Source: Hofstenia miamia
Taxonomy: Eukaryota; Xenacoelomorpha; Acoela
NCBI GenBank assembly: GCA_004352715.1
Contig: SCFE01000002.1
Span: forward strand, 2,479,131 to 2,543,130
Direction of reading: 5' to 3'
Length of the DNA: 64,000 nt
In this document: positions 1 to 15,264 of the stretch, in pieces
Numbering within the stretch: the first letter of the stretch is position 1
How the letters are laid out: every line of letters begins with the position of its first letter
Notes under the pieces: generated by a model
What the model was told of the DNA's origin: nothing
The model's input: the letters and a program-made list of their open reading frames with translations, nothing else
Databases searched by the model: none
Made by a program: the position numbers and the translations under genes

Positions 1-31
<31 letters not shown>
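1..31. repeat. (TA)n microsatellite at window edge
   Basis: Pure TA dinucleotide run. The same motif recurs more than fifteen times in the window, often next to assembly gaps or transposon ends. Confidence 0.95.
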
Positions 32-36
<5 letters not shown>

Positions 37-1140
37 AGGTGAATACATCGTTTGTACATGGTCCTAGCTAACTTTCATGGCAAAATTTTGAGCGTGACTT
101 TTATTCGATTCGCTTAGAATAACTTTGTCAACCATTTTAAGAAAACCAATCATAAAATGTTGTATTCGAAAATCATTTAGCATAGAAAGTAGGGTTGAAA
201 TAGATCAGGATTAATCAGGTCAGATCAAGCTTGAAGGTAGATTTTGAGAAATCGTATATCAAGTCCAGGTATAAACAGGATCGGAATCATGGTTGACCAC
301 TTCCATGTTGATTGATCAATTTATGTAATTTGATTTTACTAAATTGAAAGATCTAGTTCATTCTGCATGCCTTTGGTGCAGGCAGGTTTTCTGAGCTTTA
401 ATAAGCTGACTTGATACAACAAAAATAATAGACTGAAATATCAGTATATACATAATTACACAATTCTATCTAGTCAAGCTCCTGTGAGAAAATCGTTTTG
501 TTTATTATTGCCTTCGTCTAATCATATAGGACCAACCTGTGTAACTAGTGACAAGTACATTTCCACTTTTTCCCATAATTCGTTTAGTATTTCATTTGTT
601 ATTTTTTTATTGATTGCTCGCATTCAGCAATATAGATTATCTAGGTTAGATTTGCAACTATAAGGCCAAACATTTATATTATATTACGTTTGAATCCGGA
701 CAGAGACATTTTCTAGGCCTAGCAGTTCCAATAATTTGCTATGCACATTTGAAGAGCTAAGTCTGTTTAATTCCTTATTGTTTTATAAAAGTACTGTTGT
801 AATTATGAATATAGTGTTTATCAAAGCAATGTAGGCAACCGCTAGTTTCTTGGAACAGAAAATATTACTAAATTTCCGAGTAATCTGACATAATTGATAA
901 TCTATCCCAGTAAACCGACCCACTGGTACAACTTAACGCAAAAATTTGCTATTGAATATACTGATCTGCACGTGATTTGTTAGATTAGTTCATACATATA
1001 CATATATCAAAACGATTTCATTAGAATTGAATAACAAAGAATGACAACGAGTAAAATCGTGGTAAATACGAAGCATGACTTTAAGTGCTTATAGAATTTC
1101 GTAATAAGTTAATATGTAATTTTATGCAAAATGTGTTTAG
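32..1140. other. non-coding: intron upstream of lectin copy A exon 2
   Basis: No exon recognised. By analogy with copy B this is the 3' part of intron 1 of lectin copy A. Around 200-300 there are degenerate CAGGT/GATCAGG words resembling decayed hAT-type MITE ends found elsewhere in the window. The polypyrimidine/AG acceptor for exon 2 is at 1134-1140. Confidence 0.5.
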
Positions 1141-1350
1141 TTATACCTCTCCATCCCAAGATTATTGCATGCGATCATACCATGGTCGTCTTCAGGTGGT
1201 CAACAATTTGAATGGGACAGTCGTTTGGACAACTGGAGATACAAAACCAAAGACGACTGTTAATATGAAAAAGGTTGATGGTGTAATTATGAATCCTGGT
1301 GCTCAATATATACTACAAGGAGATGGTAATTTTGTGGCATATGCTAATGG
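1141..1350 (+). CDS. lectin copy A, exon 2 (B_lectin core)
   Basis: 210 nt, one base plus 69 codons plus two bases. Length and both phases equal those of exon 2 of copy B. Residues include SPSQDYCMRSYHGRLQ and QGDGNFVAYANG. An upstream in-frame start at 1085 is an open-frame artefact: it precedes the splice acceptor and is not conserved in copy B. Confidence 0.85.
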
Positions 1351-4300
1351 GTATGTAAAATTTAGGCCAGTACGCCTTATTTAATTAAGCCCAAAAAGTA
1401 GGATAAAACGTATATTGTTATCGCAAACTTATCTAATAACTAAAGCCTAGATAAAAGAAAAAACAGCAGATTTTAAAATTTTTTAATATTATGTACATCT
1501 TTCAGCATTTTGAAGTATGTGATATCTGTCTAAAAGCAGTGTTGCACTGTATTATAACAAAGGGACAATACAAATTATACTTCAGAAACAACATAACTTT
1601 CTCGAGAAAGACAGTAGAAAAACATATTTTTTGAAAAAACTTTTGTCTGAAAATACAATTTTTACAGAAACATCAAGAAATCCGAACTCTACTAGTTTGA
1701 ATAGAGAATGACCAGTGACGAAATTAACAATTTAATTCATTCAATTAAAAAATTTATCCCTATAATAAAATTGTCACTATCGTATTTGTCGATTTGTCCA
1801 AATCTTCTATGCGATTGATCATTGCATCCTTTTTAAAAAACATTGATTTAATTTCTAATGGTATACATTTAAAATGATACTACTTAAGTAATCCATTTCA
1901 AAAGTAGAAATCAGTGGTATTTTTCTAATGGGAAAAACATACATAGACGTCCCACAAGATACACTTTTAGGACATCTGTTTTTTCGTGGTATGTTAATGA
2001 TTTGGATAGCAACGTAACCAATCATTGTGGAACAATGCAATCTGCTGATGATAATTCAAATAAAAAATCACTAATGTTCCGAAAATTGGCCATGGTGTCA
2101 GCTATTAATGGCAATTAATGGCAAATGACTGTTTGGGAATTAATATACCAGTGATGTATATCCGACAGTGACCCATCTGTAAGGCATTCAGAGCCAATAA
2201 TGATCTATTAGTAGCAATTGGTATCAAACAGTATGTTTTTGATGTCTTACATGTAACAAAAACATTTTTGTACTGCTAAGTAGCACAATCATTGCAGCTG
2301 AAACAAACCACAGTCCAAGGTTTTGACTATTTAGCGGAGAAAAAAAGAGAATTTTGACGAACATTTTGCAGAGAATAGCTAATTTCGCGGCTATTTTCGA
2401 GGAAAACTAAGCTCTAATAACAATGTTTTATACTTGAAATTCACCAATTATAATACAAAAACAGAAGTTTCTCGATATCGATCGCATGTAAAGAATTTTC
2501 TTATAATAACTAAAGAGCCTTTCAACTTCGGTAGATGAAAAAACTAAAGCCATAGCAAACTGCGATACTGTGTAGCCTCGGAAGAATCACTTCGTTAGCG
2601 CACCAAAAATCATGCACAGGCAAAATGTTATTTTTCAGTGTTTTTATTTCATCCAGGATGTCGTAATCTGTCAATGTGGCTTCACGGTAGCGGAACTCTC
2701 GCGCTTTCTCCTGATACAGGGCAATTTCGCCTACTGAAACATCATTAAAGCCGGTAACGACAACAGGCAAAGGAATGCCATTAGCCTTCCTTGGATGAAA
2801 AAATTGAACTTCGCCCATATGCTTCAGAGCAGGATGAATACCGTTCGTAGGATCAATATACTTGTTCAGCATTGCTACCGCTTTGGTTGCTGCTTGAACA
2901 ATTTGTGAACGATACTCTATGTCAACCTCATCGACAGAAGTTTTCTGCCTTGGTAACTCCACTTTGAGGAGATCAAGAATTTCCATAGTGCAGAAGGTCC
3001 AAAGGTCACAAAGGCCTTTTCACAATGGAAGCAACATATTTCACTTTGTCAATTTTGTTCCAAATTGTGGGGGCCATAGCCAGCTCAATGAGGCCAGGAA
3101 GCCGTTCATTCGATTTTTGATGATAGACAGTTGCGCTGAGAATGAAGCTTTTTTCCAATTAAAGATATTCTGTGTGGTATGTTATGGCATCCAGTAGGGA
3201 CTTTCATCTAGTAGCGCATGGTTTAGGGACACATTTTTATTAAGTCCACATCTCGTAGAAACTTTATACATTTGTATTTCCTAGCATTCAGAAAGTTCTT
3301 TGCTTTTTTTTCGCCATCGGAAATAGCCGCAAGAAGTCCTGAATCAGCAAATTTGAAGCGTGAGTCAAACAGCATAAATGAATAGCATTTGGATATATGG
3401 CAGATAAAACACTTGAGAACAATTTCAGCATGTAAGAAATATTGTCTGATGCAAAGCCAACAACAAGCTCTGGATTAATCTCAAAATCACGCATGGCCTG
3501 CTGGACAGGCTGTGCAACTCGTTTGCGACCCAAGGATTTTCGCTCAAAAAGCGTCAATCCGGTGCTACTGTCCGGGATGGTCGTCGAAAACATACTGCTA
3601 CAGACGTACCTGCCTTCGCTTTCACTTGTTTATCGAACAAAATAACTATGGGCTTCCCAAAGATGCTTTGTTTAAGCTTTGTGTGCTCTACATTGAATAC
3701 ATCGTTCACATAATTATGCAATACGGAAAAATGGGGAATGTCACCGTCGCCAGGATGTTTTCTTTCAGAAACCCTCTAAAAAATTCGTTGTTCATCATGT
3801 TCAATGGCGCATTTGCAGAAAGCAGGCAACTACACGAATTTTCTGGAGATTTGCCTAGCTGTTAACGTTCAGTGTTGATAAGAGTAATTTGCTTCATTTT
3901 TTCCCTACCTGCCGCTGTTTTCGCAGAATTTTTAACCAACTGCTTTCCAAATGCTTCCGCATTGTGTCCTCTCGGTTGTGATTTATAGGCCTCGCCACGG
4001 TGCAAAAAACATCACTCCTACGTCAACATGAATAAAAGTTAAAAGTCGGCCACGCCTTTACATTTTTTAATCCTCTCTTTCGCCGATAAATTTGACGTGC
4101 GCTTTTCGCAGCCCGTTTTCTGTTTTTGCCTTGCAGCGAAGATATAGTGTGTGTAGAAGTACGTGGAGGCGGTCCTCACTGTTGCTTGGTATGCTAAGTA
4201 CTTAAATAATTGGTGAGTAACCGTACGTAGAAGAGCTACTTGCGTCAAGGACAACGATAGATTGAAATACGTGCATGCGGTTTGATTGGCATGGTTGATG

Positions 4301-7300
4301 CTCAATTTAAGCCACACGGTACGTGTTTTATATCTTCATTGCAAAAACCTCATTCATGAAACACCTGTTACAAATCACTAGTGGGCGTTATCAGAAAATT
4401 CACTGCTATTTAATTTGTTATTGCTATCATATACCAAAAAATTCACTCCTTTGCCCAAAAATATTTTTGTCAGGGCTACAAGTGGTTGCGTCAATCCATG
4501 CGTTGACTTGGGTGACTTGGTTTAGGCTACGTTTTATTGAGTTGGGTTTTGACATATTCTTAAGAAATTCTAATAGGTGGATTTGGATTAGGCAATGTTT
4601 CCAATAAATAGGTCTCAATCGTTATAAATATTAATAACTAATTTTATAATATGAGCTCATTGTTTATTTTAAAATATATCATAAATTCCTCAAGAAATTA
4701 AATTCTTAGTGTAGTCTACTTGAAAACTTCTTTTATTCCCACTTCAATATATTAGTTGAGGCTGGAACAGATTTTGAAAGCTTCTATTTGGATTGCATTT
4801 GGTATATTTTTAGCAAAATCTGTTTGGGTTGAATTGGGTTGGGCTAAAAAATATGACCCACTTGCAACCATAGTTTAAGTAGATATGTGCTTAAATATTC
4901 ATATTCGTAATCAATATTGTCTTTCTTTTATATTAACTTACGTTTATTAATCAAAGTAGTATTTTATGTTGTAAATCATGTTCAAAAGGTAAAAGTACCA
5001 CTGGAAAGAATTATGAAAAAATTTATGCAATTTTGATAAATGTATGAAAAGACGAGGGTCGATGTAAATTACCCATGTCTAACCAGACATCTTCCTCTCA
5101 GGAAAGTAGTTGATTGCTATGTAGACTATCAGTCAAACACTAAGTCAGTACTTTATGCAACAACACGTCTTGCAACATTTTGGAAACTTAGTTGAAAAGT
5201 GGCTTGATATTTAGTTTTCAGATCGGTTATATATCCTAAATAGATCTGAAAAGCAAATTACAATAATGCTAAAGTTTATCTTGAGTGACATGATCCAATG
5301 AATAATCCTCATTCTTAACGTGCATGGGGAAATATTTGCACCTGAAGGGCCTTTAACGTTATGCTGGAATTGATGGTTATATAGTAGAAAACCTCATTAT
5401 GAAATTTATAATATCATATGATTTATAAAAAACCCATAAGATATTGTTTAGTACTGTAAAATACATTATCTTAAATTTTTCAATATACATATTACCTATG
5501 GCTCTTGAAAAAAATCAAAATGATTCTATATTTACCAACTTCTGTGAATGTTGAAATGGAATAATTTTGGCAAATTTTCTTGTACTAAGTTATCTTAGAT
5601 ACTGTAATGTATCATTAATAATACTACTGGACTATGGTTGAGTCCGACTAGGATAATCAAGGCAGAATAAATTCGGGCAGAGCCGGGCAGAGCAGGACAA
5701 AATTGAGATGAAGTTAAATCCAGATAAAATGTATATTAGAAATTCAAGACTAAAATACTGTATACGTCAACATATTCTTCATTAACTTTAGTCAGGGTTT
5801 TCGTTTAAAACGGTTTCTTCCGAATTAAGCAAAAAAACATGTTCTGCATGTGTTTTATGCATTTCTTCCAAATGTTCTTAAGAAAACAATACGGTTTTAA
5901 ACCTCTCGGGCCTTAATACAATAGTATATGAAAATTTATTATATGTGAATATATATACATGTATATATATATATATATATATACAGGCATATTTAGTAGT
6001 AAATTCAGACAAAAATTCTACAGACCACCTGATTTGCAGGTTCTCCATAGCACATAGCGCAGGCATCCTTATAAGCGTATTTAGATTCGCAATATTTACC
6101 TGTATAAAAACTATATATAATTATATATTTAAATACAAGAAATTTCAACGTTCTTACTAAATTTTTTTTGAGATTTTTAAAGAATTTATACCGGCCCTTG
6201 ATAGTATTGACAAAATTCTGCTTAATAAATATATGTATTCAACAATACAGATCACTAGCTATTATCTAAATTATTTCTTACAAAGTGCCATTTTGTCAGC
6301 TTTTTTACCATCCCAGCATGTTAAAAGCCAGTAGACATTACAATGGCAATTACAATTTATTTGAATTATAAAACACAAGAAACATTGTTTTTTTCAAATT
6401 ATTTTTTTCGTTCTTGCTTAAAATACTTGTTTAAAGCAGTTCAACAACGCTTCTAGCAGTACTGTAGTGTCATAATAGTGTATCGAAATCATCATGCATT
6501 TAAGTCGATTTTAAAATTGGATCCGTAAAAAACAGTTTGCAACTCTTTTCGACAACGGATGCAAAATTTTAAGAACTATTTCACGAGTTTTTATGGCATT
6601 GCGATTAGCTCTTTTGCAAGGACACTTGCTGTCGACGTGCTTGCCATTTCCACATCTAGTGCACCTAGTGAAATATTTTCTCGTCATACAGTTTTATCAT
6701 CAATAAGTTTAGATTGAGAAGAGAAAAACTGCTGGTTGACGTACTGATTGCACATGCCTGAGTTTATATGAAAAACCTGAGAATTTGCAACTCCTGAATT
6801 ATAACAGTTAATCCGAATAAATCCGGATAGGATAAAAAAATGCAAATCCGGACAGGGCAGGATAATTTTCTGCTTCAAACTAAGCCCTAGAATGGATGTG
6901 GTGAGATAAGAGAAGTTCTTATTAATTAACATGTCAATTCAAAAGCACATAAAATGGCACTCAAAACGCTAAAGCTTCAAAAGTTAACACTTGAAGAGCT
7001 TGAACAGGCACGCTCATTGGATCAAGCAAACACGGAACTTGTTAAACGCAAAACGCGATACGCGTGAAGTTGAACATATAATGGGCCTAGAAGATAGATT
7101 TTGAATAAATTTACATTTTTGTATAAAAATGTTTTAGTCAATAAGAATTTGATCCACATAAGTCAAAATGTAACTCCACACATTTAAATTACAACTCGAC
7201 AAAGTGTGAAGTTGTAGGGTCTTAAATTTTAGAATAGCTTAAACGAGAGCTCACATTTCTAGGTGCATTCAACTTATCATTCTAGAACATTAAATCTCAA

Positions 7301-10300
7301 AAAGGGAAACTTAGAAAACAATCATAAGTTCAACAAATTGACTCTGGAATAATTTACCAAATGAAAAATGAACGAATAAAAATCGCATAAAATTGGTGGT
7401 TTTGGTGGTGGTAATAGTAGTAATAACAATGTGTGCATCTGTTGCCCCAACAAAATATGTTCACCTTAACATCCAAAATCTCAATTAATAACCTATTTTC
7501 GTACATTGAACTTGTATAACAAAGTAGAAAAAACTCAATTTTAGGGAATTTTGAGACCTGATTAACTGACATAGATTCTAACAGCACATGGAGTCCTGAT
7601 GGCTACAAACTATTTCGCTGTGACAGGGACTTAAGTTTTGCCAACAAATTTCAAGGACGTGGAGTGATGTAGTTAATTCCAAAACATTTAAAGCCCAGAC
7701 ATTGAGCAGATTTAAATTGTTGAGAAATTATGAGAACCTATGGATCGAAATATGCATTCCCCAAAGAAATAGGAAAAAATATTTATCAGCTGATTACTAT
7801 CTCCTACTATACCAGCAAAGGTCACTTTAGCAGATTTGTTGCAGAAATTGAAGGGAAATTAAAAAATAGAACAAGTCATTGATTGTGATGGGCGATTGGA
7901 ATATTAACTATCTGAAGAATATTGAAAGAGATAAATTCTTGTTGTTCTTAGCACAATTATTTCCAGTATACCAACTAGACTAAATAACAACTCTTCTCAA
8001 TTAATTGATTACCTTCTCGTTGAGAGCATTAACGATTTTAACTATGTCTGCAGCGAATGCCCCTATTTAGATCATTGTATTATAGCTAGCATTTCATCTA
8101 ATCATAAAGCATACAAACGAAAAAATTTGGGTGGAAATTCGAGAAAGGTATCCATCGCTAATAGAAATTCTAAAAACTCTCCTAAATAATGAATCTTGGG
8201 ATGGCGTCCTTCTATCCGAGGATATAAACTGCATGCTCAATTCATTCATTAACGACTTATTTAAATGTATATTGTCGAACCAAGAGAAATCTTTCTAAAA
8301 ACGAAAATTGTAGTTATCTAATCAGGGGCTCTTCCTAGTTAACTCCAAAATAAAAAACTCTTCAAATGCAAAAATCGGGTTTACAAAACTTACGAAACAA
8401 AATTGTTGATAACTACCGGTTATATAAAATTGCAAGAACAAATCAAATATTGAACTAAGAGCAGCACAAATTCGGTATAGCAATCCGTATTTTGTAGAAT
8501 AAATTACCCTAAACGCAAGTGAGACTTCATTAACAATGTCTTTAACAGAACAAAAGTCATATGCAGCACCTGCATCTTATTAAAAATAACAATGGAAGAA
8601 TATTTACTAGGATATTGCTAATGCATTAAATGATCAATCAATTAACCTAGGCAAATAACTAGGGCTTTCGGTGCCACTTATACTTGAAAAATCTCACCAC
8701 AAACCGCTCCAAAATTATTTTTCATTCCCATTTGTAACTCAATACGAAGTTCTTCAAGCAATTAATAAGCTAAAAGTCAACAAATCAAGTGGATCTTCTG
8801 AAACACCGGCATGGTGTATTAAAGATTGTGCAAAACTTCTTAATCCTTTATGCCATATCACTGATGCTTTACTTTATGCTACTGAAAATTGGAGATCCTA
8901 TCTCGATAATAACAATTTTGTCACTATTGCTTCTATTTATTGTCCAAAGCATTTGATTCCATTGATCATTATATTCTTAGAAAGTTAGAACACATTGGTT
9001 TTGATTCTACTAGTATGAATTTAGTAAGGTGCTACTTAAGTGATCATTTTCAAAGAGGTGAAGGGTTTTTTTCAAACTGGGGTAAAGCAATGATTGTGGA
9101 ATAGTACAGTATGTAGATGACACGTGCATACACACGCATGATAATCAAATAGAAACATCAATTAGTAAATTAGAAACCAATCCTTCTCAACTGCTAAGAC
9201 TTTTTTTAGTACTCACCATTTAACTGTAAAGCCCTCTAAAAACTATTCTGTGTTATTTCTCTCTTTCATAAAGATAACACTGTGTGACATAAAATTTAGT
9301 TGACTGATTCTTTTCACTGATTGCAGTCAATTTTGGGACGAGGATTATGAATTTGAATGCCATTTACACATAAAACCATATATTTTGAGTAAATTTGTAT
9401 TATAAGTTTTAGAAAGCCTGCATATGATTGCTTTGTTGAGATAATTTCTATGACCATATACGGCATTGGGACATTGAAGTTAAACCCTTCCCTGCTACTC
9501 ATTTTCAACAATAATTGATTAACATCAGTTTCTTTGTTGTGATGTATCAAATTGGGATACCATTAGAGAAAAATATTTTTATCAGGATATTGAATCTTGA
9601 CACTCAAATGATATATTCTTGGGTATTTGAAGATCAACAGCCGTTGCCATTTACAGTTCTCATATTTGGCCTGAATTACAATAGTAAGTTATTTTTAATT
9701 TAAGGGTTTTTTCATATATCTTGCTATCAACAAAACTCTTGAACCTGCACTTCACAGGACTGAACTCCAACACTTAAATGTCCTGATCTAGAAGAACCCA
9801 TGTTTAGCCTACAAAAAATTTTGAAGGAATAAATCAGCCAATTTAAGTGATTTTTTCCATCATAATTTTTTAGGGTCTTCATTACCTTCCAATAGCTGCA
9901 AAGCTAAATCTTAGCATGAGACAAACCAACATTTTGCTTGCAACATTGAAGAGATGGGATATTGACAGGAATATCAATCAAATTTCATTTTCTTAAATGT
10001 TAATTGAATGTTTTTCAGCTTCATCAAATTTCTGTAGGTTCAAATATACAGGGTGTAACAAAAGTAACCAGATGCTTCATTTTACAAGGAATCTAACTTT
10101 ATTCATAAGAGTAGGAATAAAAAAACGAATCATTCATAGTAAAATATACAGTGTAGCGAATCTAAAACAACTTACTGAGGTTATAATGTCCAAAAAGATT
10201 AATCATAAAAGAAGAAAGTGTTAATAGAGAATGTTCAAAATGATGACCATCATGTTCAATACATTTGCAAATCCAGTCACGAACAGACCGGCACACCTTG

Positions 10301-13300
10301 TTCACCAAATCTAATGCTATAGCACGAATTTCATCGGTAATAGCATTCTTCAGATCGTCCATAGTGTGTGGGTTTCTACCATAAACTTTTATCTTTAGTA
10401 AGTAAGCCTTTATCACTCAAGTCAGTCTCTGATCATCATCCTTGAGTAACGATCAATAGGAATGACGATTTCAAAAATTTGAATGAAAAATCTGAACACC
10501 AAATCGATTAAACATATGACATCGCTGTTGCAGCAAGGCGAACCATCACAGTTAAATTTCCATCCATTGATGTTTAGCTACGTAATTACAGTTCTTGCTT
10601 TCATTTTGCAAGCGTCTGGTTACTTTTGTTACACCCTGAATGAAAACAATCTATTTATTAGTTATTTGATCTATAAGTTCGTTAAAAGCTAAGAGGCTTG
10701 ATAATAGCTCAATTAAAAGAATTTGAAAACAACCCTATTTAGGCTATATTTTGGACTCATTGCTTCTGGATGAACACAAAACATCTGCTTACATTAACAT
10801 CAAAATACAATTAGATGTTTGTGTACAATTATAAAAGTTATTTGAGGATTTTTAGTATCATAATAAAATTTCTGATTCCTAAGCTCAATCATTATTTAGG
10901 AAATAAATTGAATTTCATGATCATTCTACTAAAGTATGGTTTCTACTGTGAAAATGACGTCAAATTCGTATTTAGCAACATCAAATTGGCCAAAAACACT
11001 TAAAGTACTCAACTAAGAAAAAATGTTTTTTGTCACAATGAATCAATCACACATTTTTCTGGGTCAAATTTACTCAAGTCTAATCTTTCAAATATCTTGA
11101 AGTAACCATCGATAATAAATTGAACTATTCAAATCACATAGGCCTCGTATTACGCAAAATGGCAATGGGAATCAAGACTATTTCACAAATAGGCAATTTT
11201 GTAAATTCCAAAATGACATCAATGTTGGTTAACTCTCTAGTATTAAGTCCCAATAGATACTGTATTATTTTATTTAAGAACGTAAACCACTCATTAGTAA
11301 ATACAATCTGGTCGCAAATTTAATGAGCAGCAAGCATTTATAATGGTAATTACTTAACTATGAATGACAAAAGTTCATAATCTAATGATGACAATGCTTC
11401 ATGTTTTATAAGATACTTATTATTAATAAAATTTTGGGATATTTGAAATCAGCGTTCACCTTACAGTAAACTACAATTCCCATTATATGCGCTTTCAACT
11501 TATAATTCGACGACTACTAAAGTCAGAAAAGTGAAGTATAAAAACATTTTCTTAGAAATTCATTTTTAAATTCAACAATTGAACTATAGAATATCTTACC
11601 AATTGAAATACAACGATTCCGAAATCGCAGAAAATTTAAACGTCAAATGAGTACCCCGTAAGATTATATTCCTTAAATTGGTTCTACGTTATGAAAAGGA
11701 TTTCAGTGTTTCAAAAAATCATTAATTAGCAATAAGCTGGGTAAATTGTAAGTTCTGTATCCATGTTTTTGTTGTGTTTTATAGTTTTTTGAATTTCGCA
11801 TAATTATTGACGCAGTTGGTAGTACTAGCAGGTTTTGTTAAGGTGTTAATTATGCCAATGAAGTACTATACTTAATAAGAAACTCTATTCTATTCTATTC
11901 AAAATATGATATCTCGGTTGGTGAATGTTGCTTTGCTTCTTGGAAAAAAATTTTGGTTTCCTGCTCCAGTATTAGCAATCAATGAAATTTCACATCGAAT
12001 TCATTTTGATGGATTTAGTATTAAGGGAATGGTACGTATAGAAGGAAATTAATCCCAAAGATGATGTTCTTAATCACTCACATTTTCTAAAAAGAACATA
12101 TCAATGAGGAAGCACCTGAAGAAGAAATTTTCTATGTAGAAAAAAACAGGTCTAAGTTCAGATTCACCCAACTCTAACCCCTCCAATCAATCTAATACAC
12201 CTAAATCATCAAATATGGAAGAATCGTGTGAAGAGAAAATACTCCCCTATTGACGAGAGTAGGAATGTAGGAGCTGAACAAATTGATAGCAGCGATGATT
12301 TTGTGAATGAATGTGAAGAGTCTCAAAAAGAAGAGACAATAAGTCACGCAGAAACTACAAACAACAAAACAACCTAGGAATACACATTGGCAGCACAACA
12401 CAGCATCTACACAATAATCGGCATTACAAAATTTCAAATCTCAAATCTCTCAATTACCCCAAATACAATTAATCAGAAATATATAAACGTATATGTATAA
12501 AATTCTAGAAAAGATATATTTTTCAAAATTTGTTCCTTTTTCTTTTGCAAAATGTATATATGTGACTATATGAAAAACTTTTTCTCAATAAGAACACTGG
12601 TTAGCTAAATATGTATGAGCCAACGCAAAGATATTTGAGTACATACTTGATAAACGCTAAAATGAAAATGGTTGTCAAATGGCAACAAGCTCTTATTTAG
12701 CTTACAGTCGCCAAATGGCAAAACATCATTGGGCAATATAATATAGAGAAAGTAAAAAATTTATTTTTTCTAGAATGAAGTTGCTTCTTAATAAATATTT
12801 TAGCTTTAAGGACTACGCTTCAGTAACTTATATACAGCTTAGGGTTAACGTCTTTCCTGTTCATGTAGGATACCCCTGCCTTTCTAACAATTGATTCAAC
12901 ATGGCTCCAAAATTTCTGACAGAAAATGTGACGTAAGAATGATAGATAGCATTCTATAGCTTGGTTTAAGTCATTGATGCTTTTTTGTAGATGCTCTGAC
13001 AACCCATCAATACTGCCAGGACTTCCTCGGGCAAATCCAAAACTCTAAGAAATTGCACTTTTTGCTTGAGCTCACTGCAGAGGAGGATGAGTGAGAAATT
13101 TTGTAGGCTGGATTCAGATTATTCGTGTTGAGTAGGGGTTAATTTGTTGTACTTGAAACAGCTTAATAGGAATCACTTTTTGCAAAGGTGTTCATGACAA
13201 GATGAAAAGAATGTTCACAGACTAAAATACAATACTTAGGATTATCCAATTATTGACAATCGAGGTAGCAAAGTTGAACTCTATAAATATTCATCGAAAA

Positions 13301-14922
13301 ATATTCATTTATTGTAAAACACGACTCCAAAGGAAAGAAATTGTTTTTCCGCTGACAATGGAATTCTATAAAACTAGATATCAGCGAATATTCTGTGCAG
13401 GTCGACTAGAGATAGAGCCATTTACTCCTGTTAATTAAGGTTCAATTATCTAATTCGCCTTGATTCTTTACAGTATTTGAAAATTTGCATTTCAAATGAG
13501 CTGCACGTTTAGTTTTTATAAGTACTTGAAATTCTTTGAATTAGTGAAATCCAATTAATTTCATAGTTTCAAAACCTAATTTCCTATAGAAGAACTGTTA
13601 TCAGCAAAGCATACCAATAGATTTTGTCCCAATAAACATTTTTGGTTGCAGCAATGTTTCACTAACGTTGATTTTGTGATATGAAGGCATTCAATGGACG
13701 TTGCAGAAACGTTGAATTTGGAACAGGCTTGGTCACTTTAAACATGTTCATAGCAACTTTGCAAGAACGTTGCATTTGCAACTTCATGTATAATGCATTT
13801 TCATGACAGCGCTTTGACTTATTTACTTGGCCGTAGCACGCCACTCCTGGCATTTGGAAGATTTAAGGGGGTGCTATACTGACGATTTTTATCCAAACTT
13901 TTGTGAGGATTTTTGTGTGCTACATTGCAGATTTTTGTCAAAACTTTTGTCAGGATTTTTGTGTGCTACATGGTGATTTTTGTCCAAATTTTTGTCAGGA
14001 TTTTTGCATTACACGAAATATTTTTTGCTACGAAATATTTTTGTCGTGCGATGGTGCATGAAATTTGATTTCGCGTGCTATCTTAATACTTTCTGCATCG
14101 TGAAGCAATACGCATTGCAGTGCTGCCTTTTTTAAAGGAAATGTTTGCTAGATTTTGAGGAAATTTGAAATTTATTCACCCATATATTTTCTCTTTAGAA
14201 ATCATAGAAAAATGTATTTTTAGCGATTTCTCTAAATTGGTCTGATTTCGTGATGGCAATTTAAAGAAATTACGAAAAAAAATTAAGCCAAGTATTATAA
14301 TAGCACGCGAAAACCATTTTCATACACCATCGCGCGACAAAAATATTTTGTAGCAAGAAATATTTCGTGTAATGGTGTGCTACAATGCGGATTTTTGTTT
14401 AAACAAAAATCTGGACAAAAGTTTTGACAAAAATCGTTAGGATAGCACCTTCTTTACTCACGAGAGCGCTCTGGCAATTTTCAAGAATGGCCTGCAGTGT
14501 GTCTTCATGGGAGTGCACGAACATGCTGAAATAATTGAGCTTTGCATGCTTAATTTCAGAGAGATGATTTTCTGCTTTGAAAAATAGCATGATTGACCAT
14601 TAGAGTAAACTTGGGAAACACATTACCACTCTGAAATATTCCAACCAATAAAATAGCATGACGATTTTCAGAGCGCTCTCATGAAAATACAAACTGTTGC
14701 TGTGATAACAAAGCAGAATTTTGGCCGTAGCGCGCTTGTGAAAATGCTCCATTAAACATTCAAAAAATCAATGTGTGAATGCGTCTATCAAAGTTTATCA
14801 TTAGCTAGTCCATTGAACAACAACGAATAATACCGCCACAAAACCCATACAATAATAATAAAATACTTTAGATTACAGAGACTAACTACTTATCATAGAT
14901 ACATGTAATAATGCATACAGCA

Positions 14923-14959
<37 letters not shown>

Positions 14960-15227
14960 GGCATTGGCACCTACAAATAGCAGCTCTATCAACCGATCAA
15001 GTTCCACTAACTCCCGCTAGGTGTACATACGATCTTTGCTCTTCTCTCTTCTCCGGTTCCCGCGTGTNNNNNNNNNNNTGTGAATGCGTCTATCAAAGTT
15101 TATCATTAGCTAGTCCATTGAACAACAACGAATAATACCGCCACAAAACCCATACAATAATAATAAAATACTTTAGATTACAGAGACTAACTACTTATCA
15201 TAGATACATGTAATAATGCATACAGCA

Positions 15228-15264
<37 letters not shown>

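Noticed and set aside
1085-1140. N-terminal extension of the copy A lectin exon from position 1085
   Set aside because: It precedes a splice acceptor that is conserved in position and phase with copy B; the extension starts at a non-ATG codon and is not conserved.
3442-3865. Plus-strand frames at 3442-3645 and 3512-3865
   Set aside because: They are shadows of the minus-strand hAT relic.
4039-4317. 92-codon minus frame upstream of the hAT relic
   Set aside because: Starts without ATG in this frame, no domain, and it is not continuous with the zinc-finger block.
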